From CAVYXK01 sp963708245 (lineage in GTDB: Bacteria; Pseudomonadota; Alphaproteobacteria; Acetobacterales; Acetobacteraceae), in assembly GCA_963708245.1 (NCBI GenBank), contig OY970201.1:806001-870000 (forward strand): a DNA stretch of 64,000 nucleotides, read 5' to 3'. This document shows, piece after piece, positions 8,208-17,762 of the stretch. Numbering within the stretch: position 1 is the first letter of the stretch; the number at the start of each line of letters is the position of its first letter. The notes beneath the pieces are model-generated. The model was not told the DNA's origin and searched no databases. It saw nothing but the letters and a program-made list of their open reading frames with translations. The translations under genes were made by a program, and so were the position numbers.

Positions 8208-9938
8208 TCAAACAAGCAACGGGACGGCCTCGGCAAGAGTCATGGGCCGATCATGCAGAAGCGCGGACGCGACCGGCGCCTCCCAAGCCGCCTCGTCCGG
8301 CGCCAGTGGATCGCGCGGCCTCAGGCGGTGCTCCAGCACGCAGCGGGCCAGCAGCACGCGGCGCGCGTCGGCGCCCGGCCGCGACCCCTCCCAAGCGAGC
8401 AGCACGGCACTGGCAACGTTGTACAGCGCCGTCGCCGCGCTGCGAGCCAGGACTTCGTTCGCCGTTGTCCGCTCTGCCGTGGCGACCGCGCGATCCACGG
8501 CTTCGCCGAGCCGCGCACGAAACGCCACCGGCAGGCCCATAGCCTGCTCGAGCCTTGTCCGCAGCAGCGTCGCCAGAGCGCGGTGCGCACCATCCTTCGC
8601 AACTGCTCGGCCTATCACATCGAGCGCGTTAATGTTGCTTGTGCCTTCCCACAACAACCCGACCTGGGCGTCGCGGATCAGCCGCGGGTTCACCCAGTCC
8701 TCGATGTACCCGTTGCCGCCGCGTGCCTCCATCGCGCCGGTGGCGACGGCGATGTTATCGCGACACGCACGCAATTTGAGCAGCCCGGTCAGGATGCGCA
8801 GCTCCGTCGCCGCTCCGCGCTCCATCGCATCGGCGGTGGCGAATGCCATCGACAGCGCCTGCTCCGCCGGCACGATCAGTTTCATAAGCTGCCGCCGCAT
8901 CAGCGGAAACTCGAGGACCGCCCGCCCGAAGGCAAAGCGCCCGCGAGTGGCTGCCAGCGCCTCATTGACGCAGCGACGCATCATTGCCGCGGCGCGCACA
9001 CCCTGCGACAGGCGCGAGAGATTGACCTGCTCCATCATTTGTCGAAACCCGGCATCGAGCGGCCCGACTGGATAAGCCTCCGCACCTTCCAACATGATCT
9101 CCCCGCTTGCCATGGAGCGGGTACCCAGCTTGTCCTTCAGCCGCACGATCCGATAGGCGTTGCGCCTGCCGTCGCGAAGCCGCCGCGGTAGCGCGAACAA
9201 CGCAAGACCGCGCGTGCCGGACGGAGCTCCTTCGGGCCGCGCCAGCATCAATGCCACGTCGGCGTCGGCATGCGAGCAGAACCATTTCTCGCCGAATAGG
9301 CGCCATGTGCTGCCATCCAGGCGCGCTACCGTCTCCATCGCGCCGACATCGGAGCCGCCGGCCTTCTCGGTGATGAACTGCGTGCCTTTCCACAAGGTGG
9401 AGAGATCGCTCGATAGCATGCGCGGCAGCAGATATGCCCTCAGCTCGTCGGCGGCGAATTTTCGTATCAGGTGAATCGACGTGTCTGTGACGCTGATCGG
9501 GCACATCAGCCCGAACTCAGCCTGCACGAACAAGTACTGGAGAGCGTATTTGGCGACCGGCGGCAGTGGCGCGTCCATACCGAGCACGCCGGCGCGATGG
9601 CTCATTGCATGGAATTGGAAATCGCCGAATGCTACTGCCTCCATCTCGCGATAGGCCGGATGGTACTCGATCCAGTCCTCGTCACGGCCGAATCGGTCGC
9701 GCGGATGCAGGACCGGCGGATGTTTGTCGGCGACGCGGGCCAACTCGTCCAGCGGACCACCGGCCATCCTGCCGAGCCGAGAAAAGTGCTGGTCAAGCGT
9801 CGCACGGGTGGCGGCGGGCAGATAGATCGCCAGTAAATCCCGAAGGCCGCGGTCGGCGGCATAGAAATCCATCCCGGCGCAGTCCGATGCAACGCGATCT
9901 ACGGCCGTCAGCACCGTTGCGCGTGCATCGTCGGGCAT
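8208..9938 (-). CDS. AidB-like acyl-CoA dehydrogenase family flavoprotein
   Basis: A 576-residue acyl-CoA dehydrogenase-fold protein. The first 180 residues form an AidB-type N-terminal domain, including LQYLFVQAEFGLMCPISVTD. The FAD-binding middle shows ITEKAGGSDVG and FGEKWFCSHADADVAL. The C-terminal helical domain has GAMEARGGNGYIEDW and LLWEGTSNINALD. AidB of E. coli is an alkylation-induced flavoprotein whose catalytic role is unclear; homologues include isovaleryl-CoA dehydrogenase-like enzymes. The length and WEGTSN motif favour the AidB branch. It is convergent with the GT39 gene and lies 13 bases downstream of the UxaA-type dehydratase. Confidence 0.85.
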   Translation of the reverse strand: MPDDARATVLTAVDRVASDCAGMDFYAADRGLRDLLAIYLPAATRATLDQHFSRLGRMAGGPLDELARVADKHPPVLHPRDRFGRDEDWIEYHPAYREMEAVAFGDFQFHAMSHRAGVLGMDAPLPPVAKYALQYLFVQAEFGLMCPISVTDTSIHLIRKFAADELRAYLLPRMLSSDLSTLWKGTQFITEKAGGSDVGAMETVARLDGSTWRLFGEKWFCSHADADVALMLARPEGAPSGTRGLALFALPRRLRDGRRNAYRIVRLKDKLGTRSMASGEIMLEGAEAYPVGPLDAGFRQMMEQVNLSRLSQGVRAAAMMRRCVNEALAATRGRFAFGRAVLEFPLMRRQLMKLIVPAEQALSMAFATADAMERGAATELRILTGLLKLRACRDNIAVATGAMEARGGNGYIEDWVNPRLIRDAQVGLLWEGTSNINALDVIGRAVAKDGAHRALATLLRTRLEQAMGLPVAFRARLGEAVDRAVATAERTTANEVLARSAATALYNVASAVLLAWEGSRPGADARRVLLARCVLEHRLRPRDPLAPDEAAWEAPVASALLHDRPMTLAEAVPLLV

Positions 9939-9951
9939 CTGCCCGCTGCCG

Positions 9952-11475
9952 CTACATCGTCGCGCCGATCACCCAGGGCGCGAACTCCGCGGCGCCAAAA
10001 TCGAATTGCTCGCTCTTGGTCCGTTCACCGGAAGCGACGCGCAGCATCAGATCGAAGATGCGCTGGCCGCATTCCTGCACGGTCTCGTCGCCATCCAGGA
10101 TGGTGCCGCAATTCACGTCCATATCGTCTTCCATTCGACAGTACATCGGCGAATTCGTGGCCAGCTTGATCGAGGGCGCGGGTTTGCAGCCGAACACGCT
10201 GCCGCGTCCCGTGGTGAAGCACACAAGGTTGGCTCCCCCCGCCACCTGGCCCGTCGCCGCTACCGGGTCGTAGCCCGGTGTGTCCATGAATACGAAGCCC
10301 TTCGCGGTCACCGGCTCGGCGTATTTCACCACATCGACAAGGTTGGTGCTGCCCGCTTTGGCCATGGCGCCGAGCGATTTCTCCAGGATCGTGGTCAGCC
10401 CGCCCGCTTTATTACCGGGTGACGGGTTGGCGTTCATCTCTGCGTTCTCGCGCTCGGTGTATTCTTCCCACCAGCGCATCAGCCCGACCAGCTTTTCGCC
10501 GGCCTCTTGTGAGACGGCGCGGCGGGTCAGCAGGTGTTCTGCGCCATAGGTCTCCGGCGTCTCGGACAAGATCACGGTGCCGCCGTGCTGCACCACGAAA
10601 TCGCTTGCTGCACCCAGCGCGGGATTAGCCGAGACGCCCGAGTACCCGTCTGAACCGCCGCATTGCAGCGCCACGGTCAGCTCTTTGACCGGTACAGTTT
10701 CGCGCGCAACCTGGTTGGATTCGGCCAGGACCTCCTTCACGAAGGCGACGCCCGCCTCGACGGTCTTGCGGGTACCGCCCATGCCCTGGATATCCATCGA
10801 CTTCAGCCGGCCGGCGAGTCGCTGCTCTTTCAGCAAACCGCCGATCTGGTTCACTTCGCAGCCCAGGCCGAGTGCGACCACATGCGAGAAATTCGGATGC
10901 CGAGCGTAGCCCGCGAGCGTGCGCCGCAGCAGCCGGAGCGGCTCGCCCTCGGTCATGCCGCAGCCGGTTTTGTGCGTCAGCGCTACCACCCCATCGACGT
11001 TGGGAAATCCCGCCAACGGGTCTTCGCCGGTGAACGGGTTACGCCGGAACACGTCGGCGATCAGCCCTGCGACATGGGCGCTGCAATTCACGCTGGTGAG
11101 GATACCGATATAGTTGCGGGTCGCCACCCGGCCGTCTGCACGACGGATGCCCTCGAACGTCGCCGGCTCATTCGCGTAATCCGTTGGTCGCGCATCCACG
11201 CCATAGGCGTAATCCTTGGCGAAGTCGCCCATCCCGGTGTTGTGCACATGCACGTGCCGCCCGGGTTCGATCGCGATGGTGGCAAACCCGATGATCTGCC
11301 CGTAGCGCCGCACCGGCTCGCCAACGGCGATCGGCCGCACTGCGACTTTATGCCCAGCGGGGATGCGTTCGGCGGCCGCGACACCATCCGCTACCGGTGT
11401 GCCCGGCAGCAACGTCGCGCGCGCAATCACCACGTTATCATCAGGATGCAACCGGATAGTGGGTGCCTGAGCCAT
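9952..11475 (-). CDS. UxaA family altronate/galactarate-type dehydratase
   Basis: A full-length 507-residue UxaA-family dehydratase. The N-terminal SAF domain (about residues 1-90) contains GHKVAVRPIAVGEPVRRYGQ and HVHVHNTG. The catalytic domain shows ALTHKTGCGM, LGLGCEVNQI, QCGGSDGYSGVSANPALG, ETYGAEHLL and TGRGSVFGCKPAPSIK. The family dehydrates D-altronate, galactarate or related sugar acids with iron. The ATG at 11475 is chosen because GGAG sits nine bases upstream; an in-frame TTG five codons earlier is less likely. The HpcH-type aldolase 80 bases upstream could cleave the resulting 2-keto-3-deoxy acid. The exact substrate cannot be decided. Confidence 0.9.
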   Translation of the reverse strand: MAQAPTIRLHPDDNVVIARATLLPGTPVADGVAAAERIPAGHKVAVRPIAVGEPVRRYGQIIGFATIAIEPGRHVHVHNTGMGDFAKDYAYGVDARPTDYANEPATFEGIRRADGRVATRNYIGILTSVNCSAHVAGLIADVFRRNPFTGEDPLAGFPNVDGVVALTHKTGCGMTEGEPLRLLRRTLAGYARHPNFSHVVALGLGCEVNQIGGLLKEQRLAGRLKSMDIQGMGGTRKTVEAGVAFVKEVLAESNQVARETVPVKELTVALQCGGSDGYSGVSANPALGAASDFVVQHGGTVILSETPETYGAEHLLTRRAVSQEAGEKLVGLMRWWEEYTERENAEMNANPSPGNKAGGLTTILEKSLGAMAKAGSTNLVDVVKYAEPVTAKGFVFMDTPGYDPVAATGQVAGGANLVCFTTGRGSVFGCKPAPSIKLATNSPMYCRMEDDMDVNCGTILDGDETVQECGQRIFDLMLRVASGERTKSEQFDFGAAEFAPWVIGATM

Positions 11476-11500
11476 GACACCAGTCTCCAACTAAAGGGTT

Positions 11501-11550
11501 CCAAGGGCGATGCCCTTGGCGGGGGTTCAAAGGGGGCTGCGCCCCCTTGG
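11501..11550. repeat. Double-hairpin intergenic repeat
   Basis: Two adjacent perfect palindromes: CCAAGGGCGATGCCCTTGG (11501-11519) and AAGGGGGCTGCGCCCCCTT (from 11530). They fill the gap between the HpcH aldolase stop and the UxaA gene on the minus strand. Such paired stem-loops are widespread between genes in related alphaproteobacteria. They could act as a processing site or weak terminator within the operon. Confidence 0.7.
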
Positions 11551-11558
11551 CCTTTCCA

Positions 11559-12338
11559 TCATCCCGCCACTGGCCCCGCAGCCTTACGCACCGTCGCGAC
11601 CGCCTCGCGCGCCGCACGGGCCATGAGCCCGCTATCATTTGCTATTGTAACGAACCGGAATCCCATATCGATCATCCTGGCAGCATACCCCGGCGTCCCG
11701 TTATGCAGCCCGGCGAATTGGCCGCGCCGTTTGGTCTCGCGCACCAGCATCTCATAAATCCCGAGGATCTTCGGTTCCTCACGATCCAGCGACGGTGTCA
11801 TGCCCAGCGAGAACCCGAGATCGCTCGGCCCCACATAGATGCCACTGATCCCCGGAACGTCCAGGATCGCACCAATATTGTCGATCGCCTCCTGCGTCTC
11901 GATCATCGGGATCACCAGCACCTCGTCATTGGCGATCTTCTGATAGTTGCTCGCCTCGCCGTACATGGCGGCGCGGATCGGACCGTTGCTGCGCTTGCCA
12001 GCGGGTGGATACAGGCAGGCGTCCGCCAGTCGCTGTGCCTCGTCCTTGGTGCTGACCATCGGGCAGATAATGCCCCAAGCGCCGCCGTCCAGTGACTTGC
12101 CGATGATGCCCGGCTCGTTCCAAGGCACCCGCACCAGCGGCGTGACCGGATGCGCGGCCATCGCCTGGAAGCACTGCACCATCGACAGGTAATCCTGGAT
12201 GCCGTGCTGCATATCGACGGTGACGCTGTCCCAGCCGCACTGTGCCATCACTTCGGCCGAGAAGCCGGACGGGATGGCGAGCCACCCGTTGACGACGGCC
12301 TTGCCTTCTTTCAGTCGCTGCTTGATCCTGTTCGCCAT
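11559..12338 (-). CDS. HpcH/HpaI aldolase family protein
   Basis: A 259-residue class II aldolase of the HpcH/HpaI (2-keto-3-deoxy-acid) family. It shows WLAIPSGFSAEVMAQCGWDS, VTVDMQHG, TPLVRVPW, the metal-binding MIETQEAIDN and GIYVGPSDLGFSLG. The family cleaves 2-keto-4-hydroxy acids to pyruvate plus an aldehyde. The ATG at 12338 is preferred over 12359 because GAGAGGGGA lies just before it. It is in the same direction as and upstream of the UxaA dehydratase, consistent with dehydration followed by retro-aldol cleavage of a sugar acid. Confidence 0.9.
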   Translation of the reverse strand: MANRIKQRLKEGKAVVNGWLAIPSGFSAEVMAQCGWDSVTVDMQHGIQDYLSMVQCFQAMAAHPVTPLVRVPWNEPGIIGKSLDGGAWGIICPMVSTKDEAQRLADACLYPPAGKRSNGPIRAAMYGEASNYQKIANDEVLVIPMIETQEAIDNIGAILDVPGISGIYVGPSDLGFSLGMTPSLDREEPKILGIYEMLVRETKRRGQFAGLHNGTPGYAARMIDMGFRFVTIANDSGLMARAAREAVATVRKAAGPVAG

Positions 12339-12407
12339 CGGGCGTCCCCTCTCGTCCAAGATGGCGGGACGCTAGGCGGCGGGGTTCACCCCGTCAACGG
12401 AGCGCGC

Positions 12408-12713
12408 TCAGCGGATGATCGCGATTGCTGCCAGACCCGCGGCATAAGCCGCGAGCAGAACGGCTAGCACACCCCAGAGATACGCCTTGCCCGGCTTCTC
12501 CGCGAGCTCGGCGCGAAGCTCTGACAGCTTCGCCTTCGTGGCGAGATGGGGCAGCGTCGCGTCGATGCGGACGATCATCGGCAGCATCTGCGCGAGGATC
12601 CCCTTGACCTCGCGCATATCGTCTTCCAGCCGGGCCACCCGGGCTTCCATATTGGGATCGTAGTGACCGGGGCCGGGTCTATCAACAGGGTCCATCAGGC
12701 ATACGCGCATCAT
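12408..12713 (-). CDS. Small coiled-coil protein with C-terminal membrane anchor
   Basis: An unrecognised 101-residue protein. Residues about 22-70 are charged and heptad-like (EARVARLEDDMREVKGILAQ, then TKAKLSELRAELAEK), suggesting a coiled coil. The last 25 residues form one hydrophobic helix (WGVLAVLLAAYAAGLAAIAI), so it is probably tail-anchored. Similar tiny hemolysin-XhlA-like proteins exist, but I cannot assign a function. The start is uncertain: ATGs at 12713, 12710, 12695 and 12650 are all in frame and none has a strong ribosome binding site. It follows the zinc alcohol dehydrogenase by 13 bases. Confidence 0.6.
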   Translation of the reverse strand: MMRVCLMDPVDRPGPGHYDPNMEARVARLEDDMREVKGILAQMLPMIVRIDATLPHLATKAKLSELRAELAEKPGKAYLWGVLAVLLAAYAAGLAAIAIIR

Positions 12714-12726
12714 GGTCAGGGGACGG

Positions 12727-13716
12727 TTACTCCGGGATCAATACCGCGGCCCCCTGCAGTCGGCCCGCGCGCAGATCGTCCAGCGCCTGGTTCGCCTGCT
12801 CTAATGGATAGGTAACCGGTCGCGTCTTCACCGGCACTTTCGGCGCGAGCGCCATAAACTCCTCGCCGTCACGGCGCGTGAGATTAGCGACCGAGCGCAC
12901 GACCCGCTCGCCCCAGAGAATGTCGTACGAAAAGCTGGGGATCGAGGTCATATGGATGCCGGCGCAGACCACCGTCCCGCCGGGTGCCGTGGCCCGCAAA
13001 GCAGCCGGCACCAGCGCTCCGACCGGCGCGAAGATGATCGCTGCGTCCAGCTGCTCGGGGGGCGGCTGATCCGATCCCCCGACCCAAGCGGCGCCTAGCT
13101 CGCTGGCGAAATCCTGCGCGGCCGTATCGCCAGGGCGGGTGAACGCGAAGATGGTGCGGCCCTGCCAGCGCGCGACCTGCGCGATGATATGGGCGGCGGC
13201 TCCGAAGCCATAGATGCCGAGCCGGGATGCCTCACCGGCCGCGCGGAGCGCGCGATAGCCGATCAGCCCGGCACAGAGCAGCGGCGCCGCCTCGGCATCG
13301 CTGTAGCCGGCCGGCAGCTCGAAGCAGAAGCGCTCATCGGCCACGGTGAACTCGCCATAGCCACCATTGATCTGATAGCCGGTGAACCGCGCGTATGGGC
13401 AGAGATTCTCGCGACCCGAGCGGCAATAGTCGCAAGTCCCGCAGGTCCATCCGAGCCAGGGTACGCCGACCCGCTCGCCGATGCGGAACCTCTCCGCCCC
13501 GGCGCCGCGCGCCTGCACCATGCCGACTATTTCGTGACCCGGCACCAGCGGCAGGACCGGTTCGGTCAGCTCGCCATCCACCACGTGCAAATCGGTCCGG
13601 CACACGGCACAGGCGCGAACCCTTATCAGCACCTGTCCCGGCCCCGGCGTCGGCACGTCAATCGCCGCAAGTCGCAACGGCTTGCGCGGGGTGTCGAGCA
13701 GCAGCGCGCGCATCAT
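12727..13716 (-). CDS. Zinc-dependent alcohol dehydrogenase
   Basis: A 329-residue medium-chain dehydrogenase. The catalytic zinc site is seen in CAVCRTDLHVVDGE and GHEIVG. The structural zinc loop CGTCDYCRSGRENLC is complete, and IYGFGAAAHI is the NAD(P) Rossmann turn. GERVGVPWLGWTCG is typical of the AdhA-type branch with aldehyde/alcohol substrates. The start at 13716 follows GAGGAGGA. Its neighbours (aldolase, UxaA dehydratase) suggest it could oxidise or reduce the aldehyde released from a sugar acid; this is inference. Confidence 0.88.
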   Translation of the reverse strand: MMRALLLDTPRKPLRLAAIDVPTPGPGQVLIRVRACAVCRTDLHVVDGELTEPVLPLVPGHEIVGMVQARGAGAERFRIGERVGVPWLGWTCGTCDYCRSGRENLCPYARFTGYQINGGYGEFTVADERFCFELPAGYSDAEAAPLLCAGLIGYRALRAAGEASRLGIYGFGAAAHIIAQVARWQGRTIFAFTRPGDTAAQDFASELGAAWVGGSDQPPPEQLDAAIIFAPVGALVPAALRATAPGGTVVCAGIHMTSIPSFSYDILWGERVVRSVANLTRRDGEEFMALAPKVPVKTRPVTYPLEQANQALDDLRAGRLQGAAVLIPE

Positions 13717-13987
13717 CGGTAGTCCTCCTCCCCGTCTCTTTAGCGGCTCTTCCGTCGGCGATGAAGTGTCACTGCACCCGGGGACGGATCATTCTCTGCG
13801 GATGTCGCGGTGGGTGTCTCAATACTCGACGCAAACCGGTCATTTTAGATACCACATGTTAATGGTTCGCTAAAGTCGCAATGAGAACAATTTTCTCTTG
13901 ACGCGAACCTGGGAATATCTGATTGGGCCAATGGATCTTGTCTTTCGCCGGGATTGTTCCGGCTTTTTGCAGAAGGAAATGCAGGGT

Positions 13988-14992
13988 ATGGCAACACTGA
14001 CAGTCGGTCCCGGCAAAGAGTACTCGACAATTCAGGCCGGAGTCGCCGCTTCCCACAACGGCGACGTGATCAAGGTCCAGGCCGGCACCTACACCAACAA
14101 CTTTGCAATCATCAGCACCAGCATCACGCTCGAAGCGGTGGGTGGCATGGTGAACATGGTGGAAACCAAGCCGCCAACGAACCTGAAGGGCATGCTAACG
14201 GTCGGCACCTCGACATCCTCCCCCAATGTAACAATAAACGGCTTCGAAATCTCTGGCGTGACCATTCCCGCCAAGGACGGCGGCAACGGCGCCGGCATCC
14301 GCTATCAGAGCGGCAACCTCACGCTGAACGACGACTGGTTCCACAACGACCAGGACGGCCTGCTCGGCACGCCGTTCGTAGCCGGCACAGGCAGCATTAC
14401 GATCGACGACAGCGAGTTTGGCTTCAACGGCACTGGCACTGGCCAGACCCATAATATATATGTCGGCGTGATCAACTCGCTGACCATCACCAACAGCTAT
14501 ATTCATGATGCCGACGTCGGGATGGAAATTCAGAGCCGTGCCGAGAACAACACGATCGAGGATAATCGGATCTTCGACAACAACAGCACCGCGAGCTATT
14601 CGATCAGTCTGCCCAACGGCGGCGACGACATCGTCTCAGGCAACATCATAGAGAAGGGCCTGCACAGCCAGAATCATACAACAATGATTGCATTCATGCA
14701 GGCCTCCGGCTCAGGAGTGCCGACGGTCAGCAGCGCCCAGGGACATTGGGCTAAGTCTAGTCTCCTCGTCAGCGATAATACTTTCGTCAATGATATGGCC
14801 TCCAGCGTCCCCGCAGTTTGGGACGACAGCGCAACCCCTGTGTCCGTCACCGTTAGCGACAACTCGTTCTGGAACGTGAATCCGGCGAAGGAGGTACTCG
14901 GATCCGCTGACGTCTGGGGCTCGGTGACACTCGCCACGCGGCCGACGCTCAACACCGGAGATCCGTGGCTGATTGCCGGTAACAATCCGTAG
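13988..14992 (+). CDS. Right-handed parallel beta-helix protein
   Basis: A 334-residue protein whose N-terminus MATLTVGPGKEYSTIQAGVA matches the pectate-lyase-like beta-helix start. Successive short repeats contain VTINGFEISGV, LTLNDDWFHND, ITIDDSEFGFNG, LTITNSYIHDA, NTIEDNRIFDNN and LLVSDNTFVND, the rungs of a right-handed helix. No N-terminal signal peptide is obvious. Such proteins bind or cleave polysaccharides, but no catalytic set is certain here. The ATG at 13988 is chosen because GAAGGA lies about ten bases upstream; the longer reading from 13898 adds a non-conserved segment. Confidence 0.75.
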   Translation: MATLTVGPGKEYSTIQAGVAASHNGDVIKVQAGTYTNNFAIISTSITLEAVGGMVNMVETKPPTNLKGMLTVGTSTSSPNVTINGFEISGVTIPAKDGGNGAGIRYQSGNLTLNDDWFHNDQDGLLGTPFVAGTGSITIDDSEFGFNGTGTGQTHNIYVGVINSLTITNSYIHDADVGMEIQSRAENNTIEDNRIFDNNSTASYSISLPNGGDDIVSGNIIEKGLHSQNHTTMIAFMQASGSGVPTVSSAQGHWAKSSLLVSDNTFVNDMASSVPAVWDDSATPVSVTVSDNSFWNVNPAKEVLGSADVWGSVTLATRPTLNTGDPWLIAGNNP

Positions 14993-15007
14993 GGCCGGCG
15001 CCGCCCC

Positions 15008-16237
15008 TTATTGGGCCAAGTCCAGTACCGCGTCCAGCAGTACCTGCGCGCCCCGCGCCAGGTGCTCGGGCGCGGTGTACTCTTGTGGGTTGTGGGTGAT
15101 GCCGCCACGGCTTGGCACGAACAGCATCGCACTCGGACAGACCCTTGCGATCAGCACTGAATCGTGCCCGGCCGCGGCGATGATATCGCGCGTGGCAAGC
15201 TGCCGATGCGCTGCCTTCTGTCGCAGCAACGCACCAAGCCGCGGGTCGAAGCCGGCTGGCCCAAACGTGGCGTAGGGATCGAGCTCAATCGCTACACCAC
15301 GACGCCCGCCGATCGTTGCGATCGCTGCGCGTAGCTCGTTCTCCATTGCGACCGCTCGTTCCGCCTGTTCGTGCCGCACATCGCAATGCAGATGGGTGAC
15401 CGCCGAGACCGCGCCGCGCGCGTTTGGCGCATTCTCGATCCACGTCGCGGATGCGCGGCCGTGCGGCTCGGCGGCCAGCGCCAGCCGCTCCACCGCCAGG
15501 ATGATCTCGGCCGCCGCAGCCAAGCTGTCGCGCCGACGGTCCATGCTAGTGGGCCCGACATGGCTCGGCTCGCCGGTGATGACGAGTTGCAAGTAGCGCG
15601 CCTGCATTGTGCCGGTGACGATACCAATGTCCGCGGCTTCCGCCTCCAGCACTGGTCCCTGCTCGATATGCGCCTCCAGCCAGCAGGACCAGCCGCGCGG
15701 AGACGGTGTGAGGGGACCGGCTTGGCCGCTGCCGCGCAGCGCCTGCCCGACGCTGACGCCGTCATGGTCAACGACCGCGAGCGCCGCCTCCAACGCCATG
15801 TCGCCGGCATGCACGCGGCTGCCCATCATGGCCGGGCGGAACCGGCTGCCTTCCTCGTTGGTCCAGTTCACCAACTCCAGCGCCGTGCGCGTCTGATGGC
15901 CGGCCGCGTCGAGCGCGCGCATCACCTCAAGCCCGGCGAGCACCCCGAATACGCCGTCGAAGCGTCCACCCGTCGGGACCGTGTCGAGATGACTGCCGAA
16001 GGCGACTGCACGCGCCGCCGGATCGACTCCCTCGCGACGGAGAAACATGTTGCCGATCGCGTCCTGCTCGAAGTGCAAGTTGAGGGGAGCGCACCAAGAC
16101 AGCAGCAACGCACGGGCGTCGCGGTCCTCGGCCGACAGCGCCTGGCGGTTGCTGCCGCCGTCGACCGTCGCGCCAATCCGCGCCATCTCCATATGCGCGT
16201 CCCACAGCCGTCCGGCGTCGATCTCTGGGGCGCTCAT
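15008..16237 (-). CDS. Zn-dependent amidohydrolase (allantoate/N-carbamoyl amino acid type)
   Basis: A 409-residue M20-type hydrolase of the hydantoinase/carbamoylase family. Metal-site motifs are visible: GSHLDTVPTGGRFDGVFGVLAG with the first His/Asp, WTNEEGSRF with the Glu pair, EAHIEQGPVLE, and the C-terminal PSRGGITHNPQEYT. The lid domain segment VITGEPSHVGPTSM is conserved. Members hydrolyse allantoate, N-carbamoyl amino acids or ureidoglycolate. It is convergent with the beta-helix gene and divergent from the GlcD-like oxidase. The substrate is not predictable from sequence alone. Confidence 0.88.
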   Translation of the reverse strand: MSAPEIDAGRLWDAHMEMARIGATVDGGSNRQALSAEDRDARALLLSWCAPLNLHFEQDAIGNMFLRREGVDPAARAVAFGSHLDTVPTGGRFDGVFGVLAGLEVMRALDAAGHQTRTALELVNWTNEEGSRFRPAMMGSRVHAGDMALEAALAVVDHDGVSVGQALRGSGQAGPLTPSPRGWSCWLEAHIEQGPVLEAEAADIGIVTGTMQARYLQLVITGEPSHVGPTSMDRRRDSLAAAAEIILAVERLALAAEPHGRASATWIENAPNARGAVSAVTHLHCDVRHEQAERAVAMENELRAAIATIGGRRGVAIELDPYATFGPAGFDPRLGALLRQKAAHRQLATRDIIAAAGHDSVLIARVCPSAMLFVPSRGGITHNPQEYTAPEHLARGAQVLLDAVLDLAQ

Positions 16238-16350
16238 TCAGAACCTATCGCTCACCTGACCTCTCCAGCGGAAACGGAACCGACGCGGCTTTTGCCAGCC
16301 CGCCCTGCGGGACTACAAGCACCCGCCGAACAGCGGAGGGCGCACAGATC

Positions 16351-17733
16351 ATGCCACGTCCCGTCGATGCGGTAATCGCGGCGGCCCGCGACAGCCTCGG
16401 GGACCGCATCACCACTAATACCGCCCTGCGCGAGCATCATTCACACGGCCAGGACACCCAACCCCGCATGCTGCCCGACGCCGTCGCCTTCGTCGAATCC
16501 TCGGAGGAGGCGGCCCGCATCTTGGCGCTCTGCCACGCGCACAACGTGCCGGTAATCGCCTGGGGCGCCGGCACGTCGCTGGAAGGGCATGTCACGCCGG
16601 TGCGCGGGGGCATCACGCTCGATCTTTCGCGCATGACCCGCATCCTGTCGGTCAGCCAGGCGGACATGGACTGCCGCGTGGAAGCCGGAGTGACACGGCC
16701 GCTGCTGAACGAGTATCTGCGCGACCAGGGCCTGTTCTTCCCGGTCGATCCCGGCACCGCCGATTGCACGCTCGGCGGTATGTGCGCGACCCGCGCCTCG
16801 GGCACCAACGCCGTGCGCTATGGCACGATACGGGAGAACGTGCTGGGCCTGACGGTCGCGCTGGCCGACGGGCGGCTGATCCGCACCGGCGGGCGGGTGC
16901 GCAAGTCGGCGACCGGCTACGACCTGACGCATCTCTTCATCGGCTCGGAAGGTACGCTCGGTGTGATCACCGAGATCCAGCTCCGGCTGCACGGCATCCC
17001 GGAAGCCGCATCCGCCGCCACCTGCCAGTTCCCCACTCTGCGGGCGGCGGTGGAGACGGTGATCGCCGTCCTGCAATGCGGCATCCCGGTGGCCCGGATG
17101 GAACTGCTGGATGAGGTGCAGATGGCAGCCTGCATCGGGTATTCGAAGCTCGACGGGCTGGAAGCGCTGCCCAGCCTGTTCTTCGAATTCCATGGCACCC
17201 CGACCGCGGTTGCCGAGCAGGCGCAGCAGGCCGAGGAGATCGCCCAGGGCTACGGCGCGAGCGGGTTCCGCTGGGCCACCGATGCGGCCGAGCGCAACAG
17301 GCTATGGCAGGCGCGCCACGATGCGTTATGGGCCGCGTTGGCTATGAAGCCTGGCCATCAGGGGCTGGCGACCGATGCCATCGTGCCGATCTCGCGGCTG
17401 GACGAGGCGATCCTCGGGGCCAAGGAGGATATCGCCGCCTCCGGCCTGTCGGCGCCGATCGTCGGCCATGTCGGCGACGGCAATTTCCACACCGTCATCC
17501 TGGTGCCGCCGGAACCTGACGGGCTGGAGCGAGCTTGGGCGCTGGACAAGAAGATCGTCGCCCGCGCGCTGGCGCTCGGCGGCTCGTGCAGTGGCGAGCA
17601 CGGGGTGGGCATCGGCAAGCGCGAATTCCTGGAGCTGGAGCATGGGCCGGAAACTCTGGCGGTGATGCGCTCGATCAAGCAGGCGCTCGACCCGCGGGGG
17701 ATACTGAACCCGGGGAAGATCTTCCTGAATTGA
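16351..17733 (+). CDS. FAD-linked oxidase, GlcD/D-lactate dehydrogenase-like
   Basis: A 460-residue FAD-binding oxidase of the GlcD / D-2-hydroxyacid dehydrogenase family. The PCMH FAD domain shows VIAWGAGTSLEGHVTPVRGGI and DPGTADCTLGGMCATRASG. It continues with GYDLTHLFIGSEGTLGVITE, and the C-terminal cap domain ends in HVGDGNFHTVIL, GGSCSGEHGVGIGK and DPRGILNPGKIF. It oxidises a D-2-hydroxy acid such as glycolate or D-lactate to the keto acid. The enolase-superfamily dehydratase follows 29 bases later. The FAH pathway upstream could release glycolate or lactate as a substrate, a plausible but untested link. Confidence 0.9.
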   Translation: MPRPVDAVIAAARDSLGDRITTNTALREHHSHGQDTQPRMLPDAVAFVESSEEAARILALCHAHNVPVIAWGAGTSLEGHVTPVRGGITLDLSRMTRILSVSQADMDCRVEAGVTRPLLNEYLRDQGLFFPVDPGTADCTLGGMCATRASGTNAVRYGTIRENVLGLTVALADGRLIRTGGRVRKSATGYDLTHLFIGSEGTLGVITEIQLRLHGIPEAASAATCQFPTLRAAVETVIAVLQCGIPVARMELLDEVQMAACIGYSKLDGLEALPSLFFEFHGTPTAVAEQAQQAEEIAQGYGASGFRWATDAAERNRLWQARHDALWAALAMKPGHQGLATDAIVPISRLDEAILGAKEDIAASGLSAPIVGHVGDGNFHTVILVPPEPDGLERAWALDKKIVARALALGGSCSGEHGVGIGKREFLELEHGPETLAVMRSIKQALDPRGILNPGKIFLN

Positions 17734-17762
17734 GCTGGCAGTTGTGAGAGGGAGAACCCACT

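Noticed and set aside
10663..11757. Plus-strand ORF of 364 codons across the UxaA gene and beyond
   Set aside because: It is antisense to the UxaA dehydratase and HpcH aldolase and crosses an intergenic repeat; not coding.
13898..13987. Longer N-terminus of the beta-helix protein
   Set aside because: Homologous-looking sequence begins at MATLTVGPG; the upstream 30 residues look like leader DNA.
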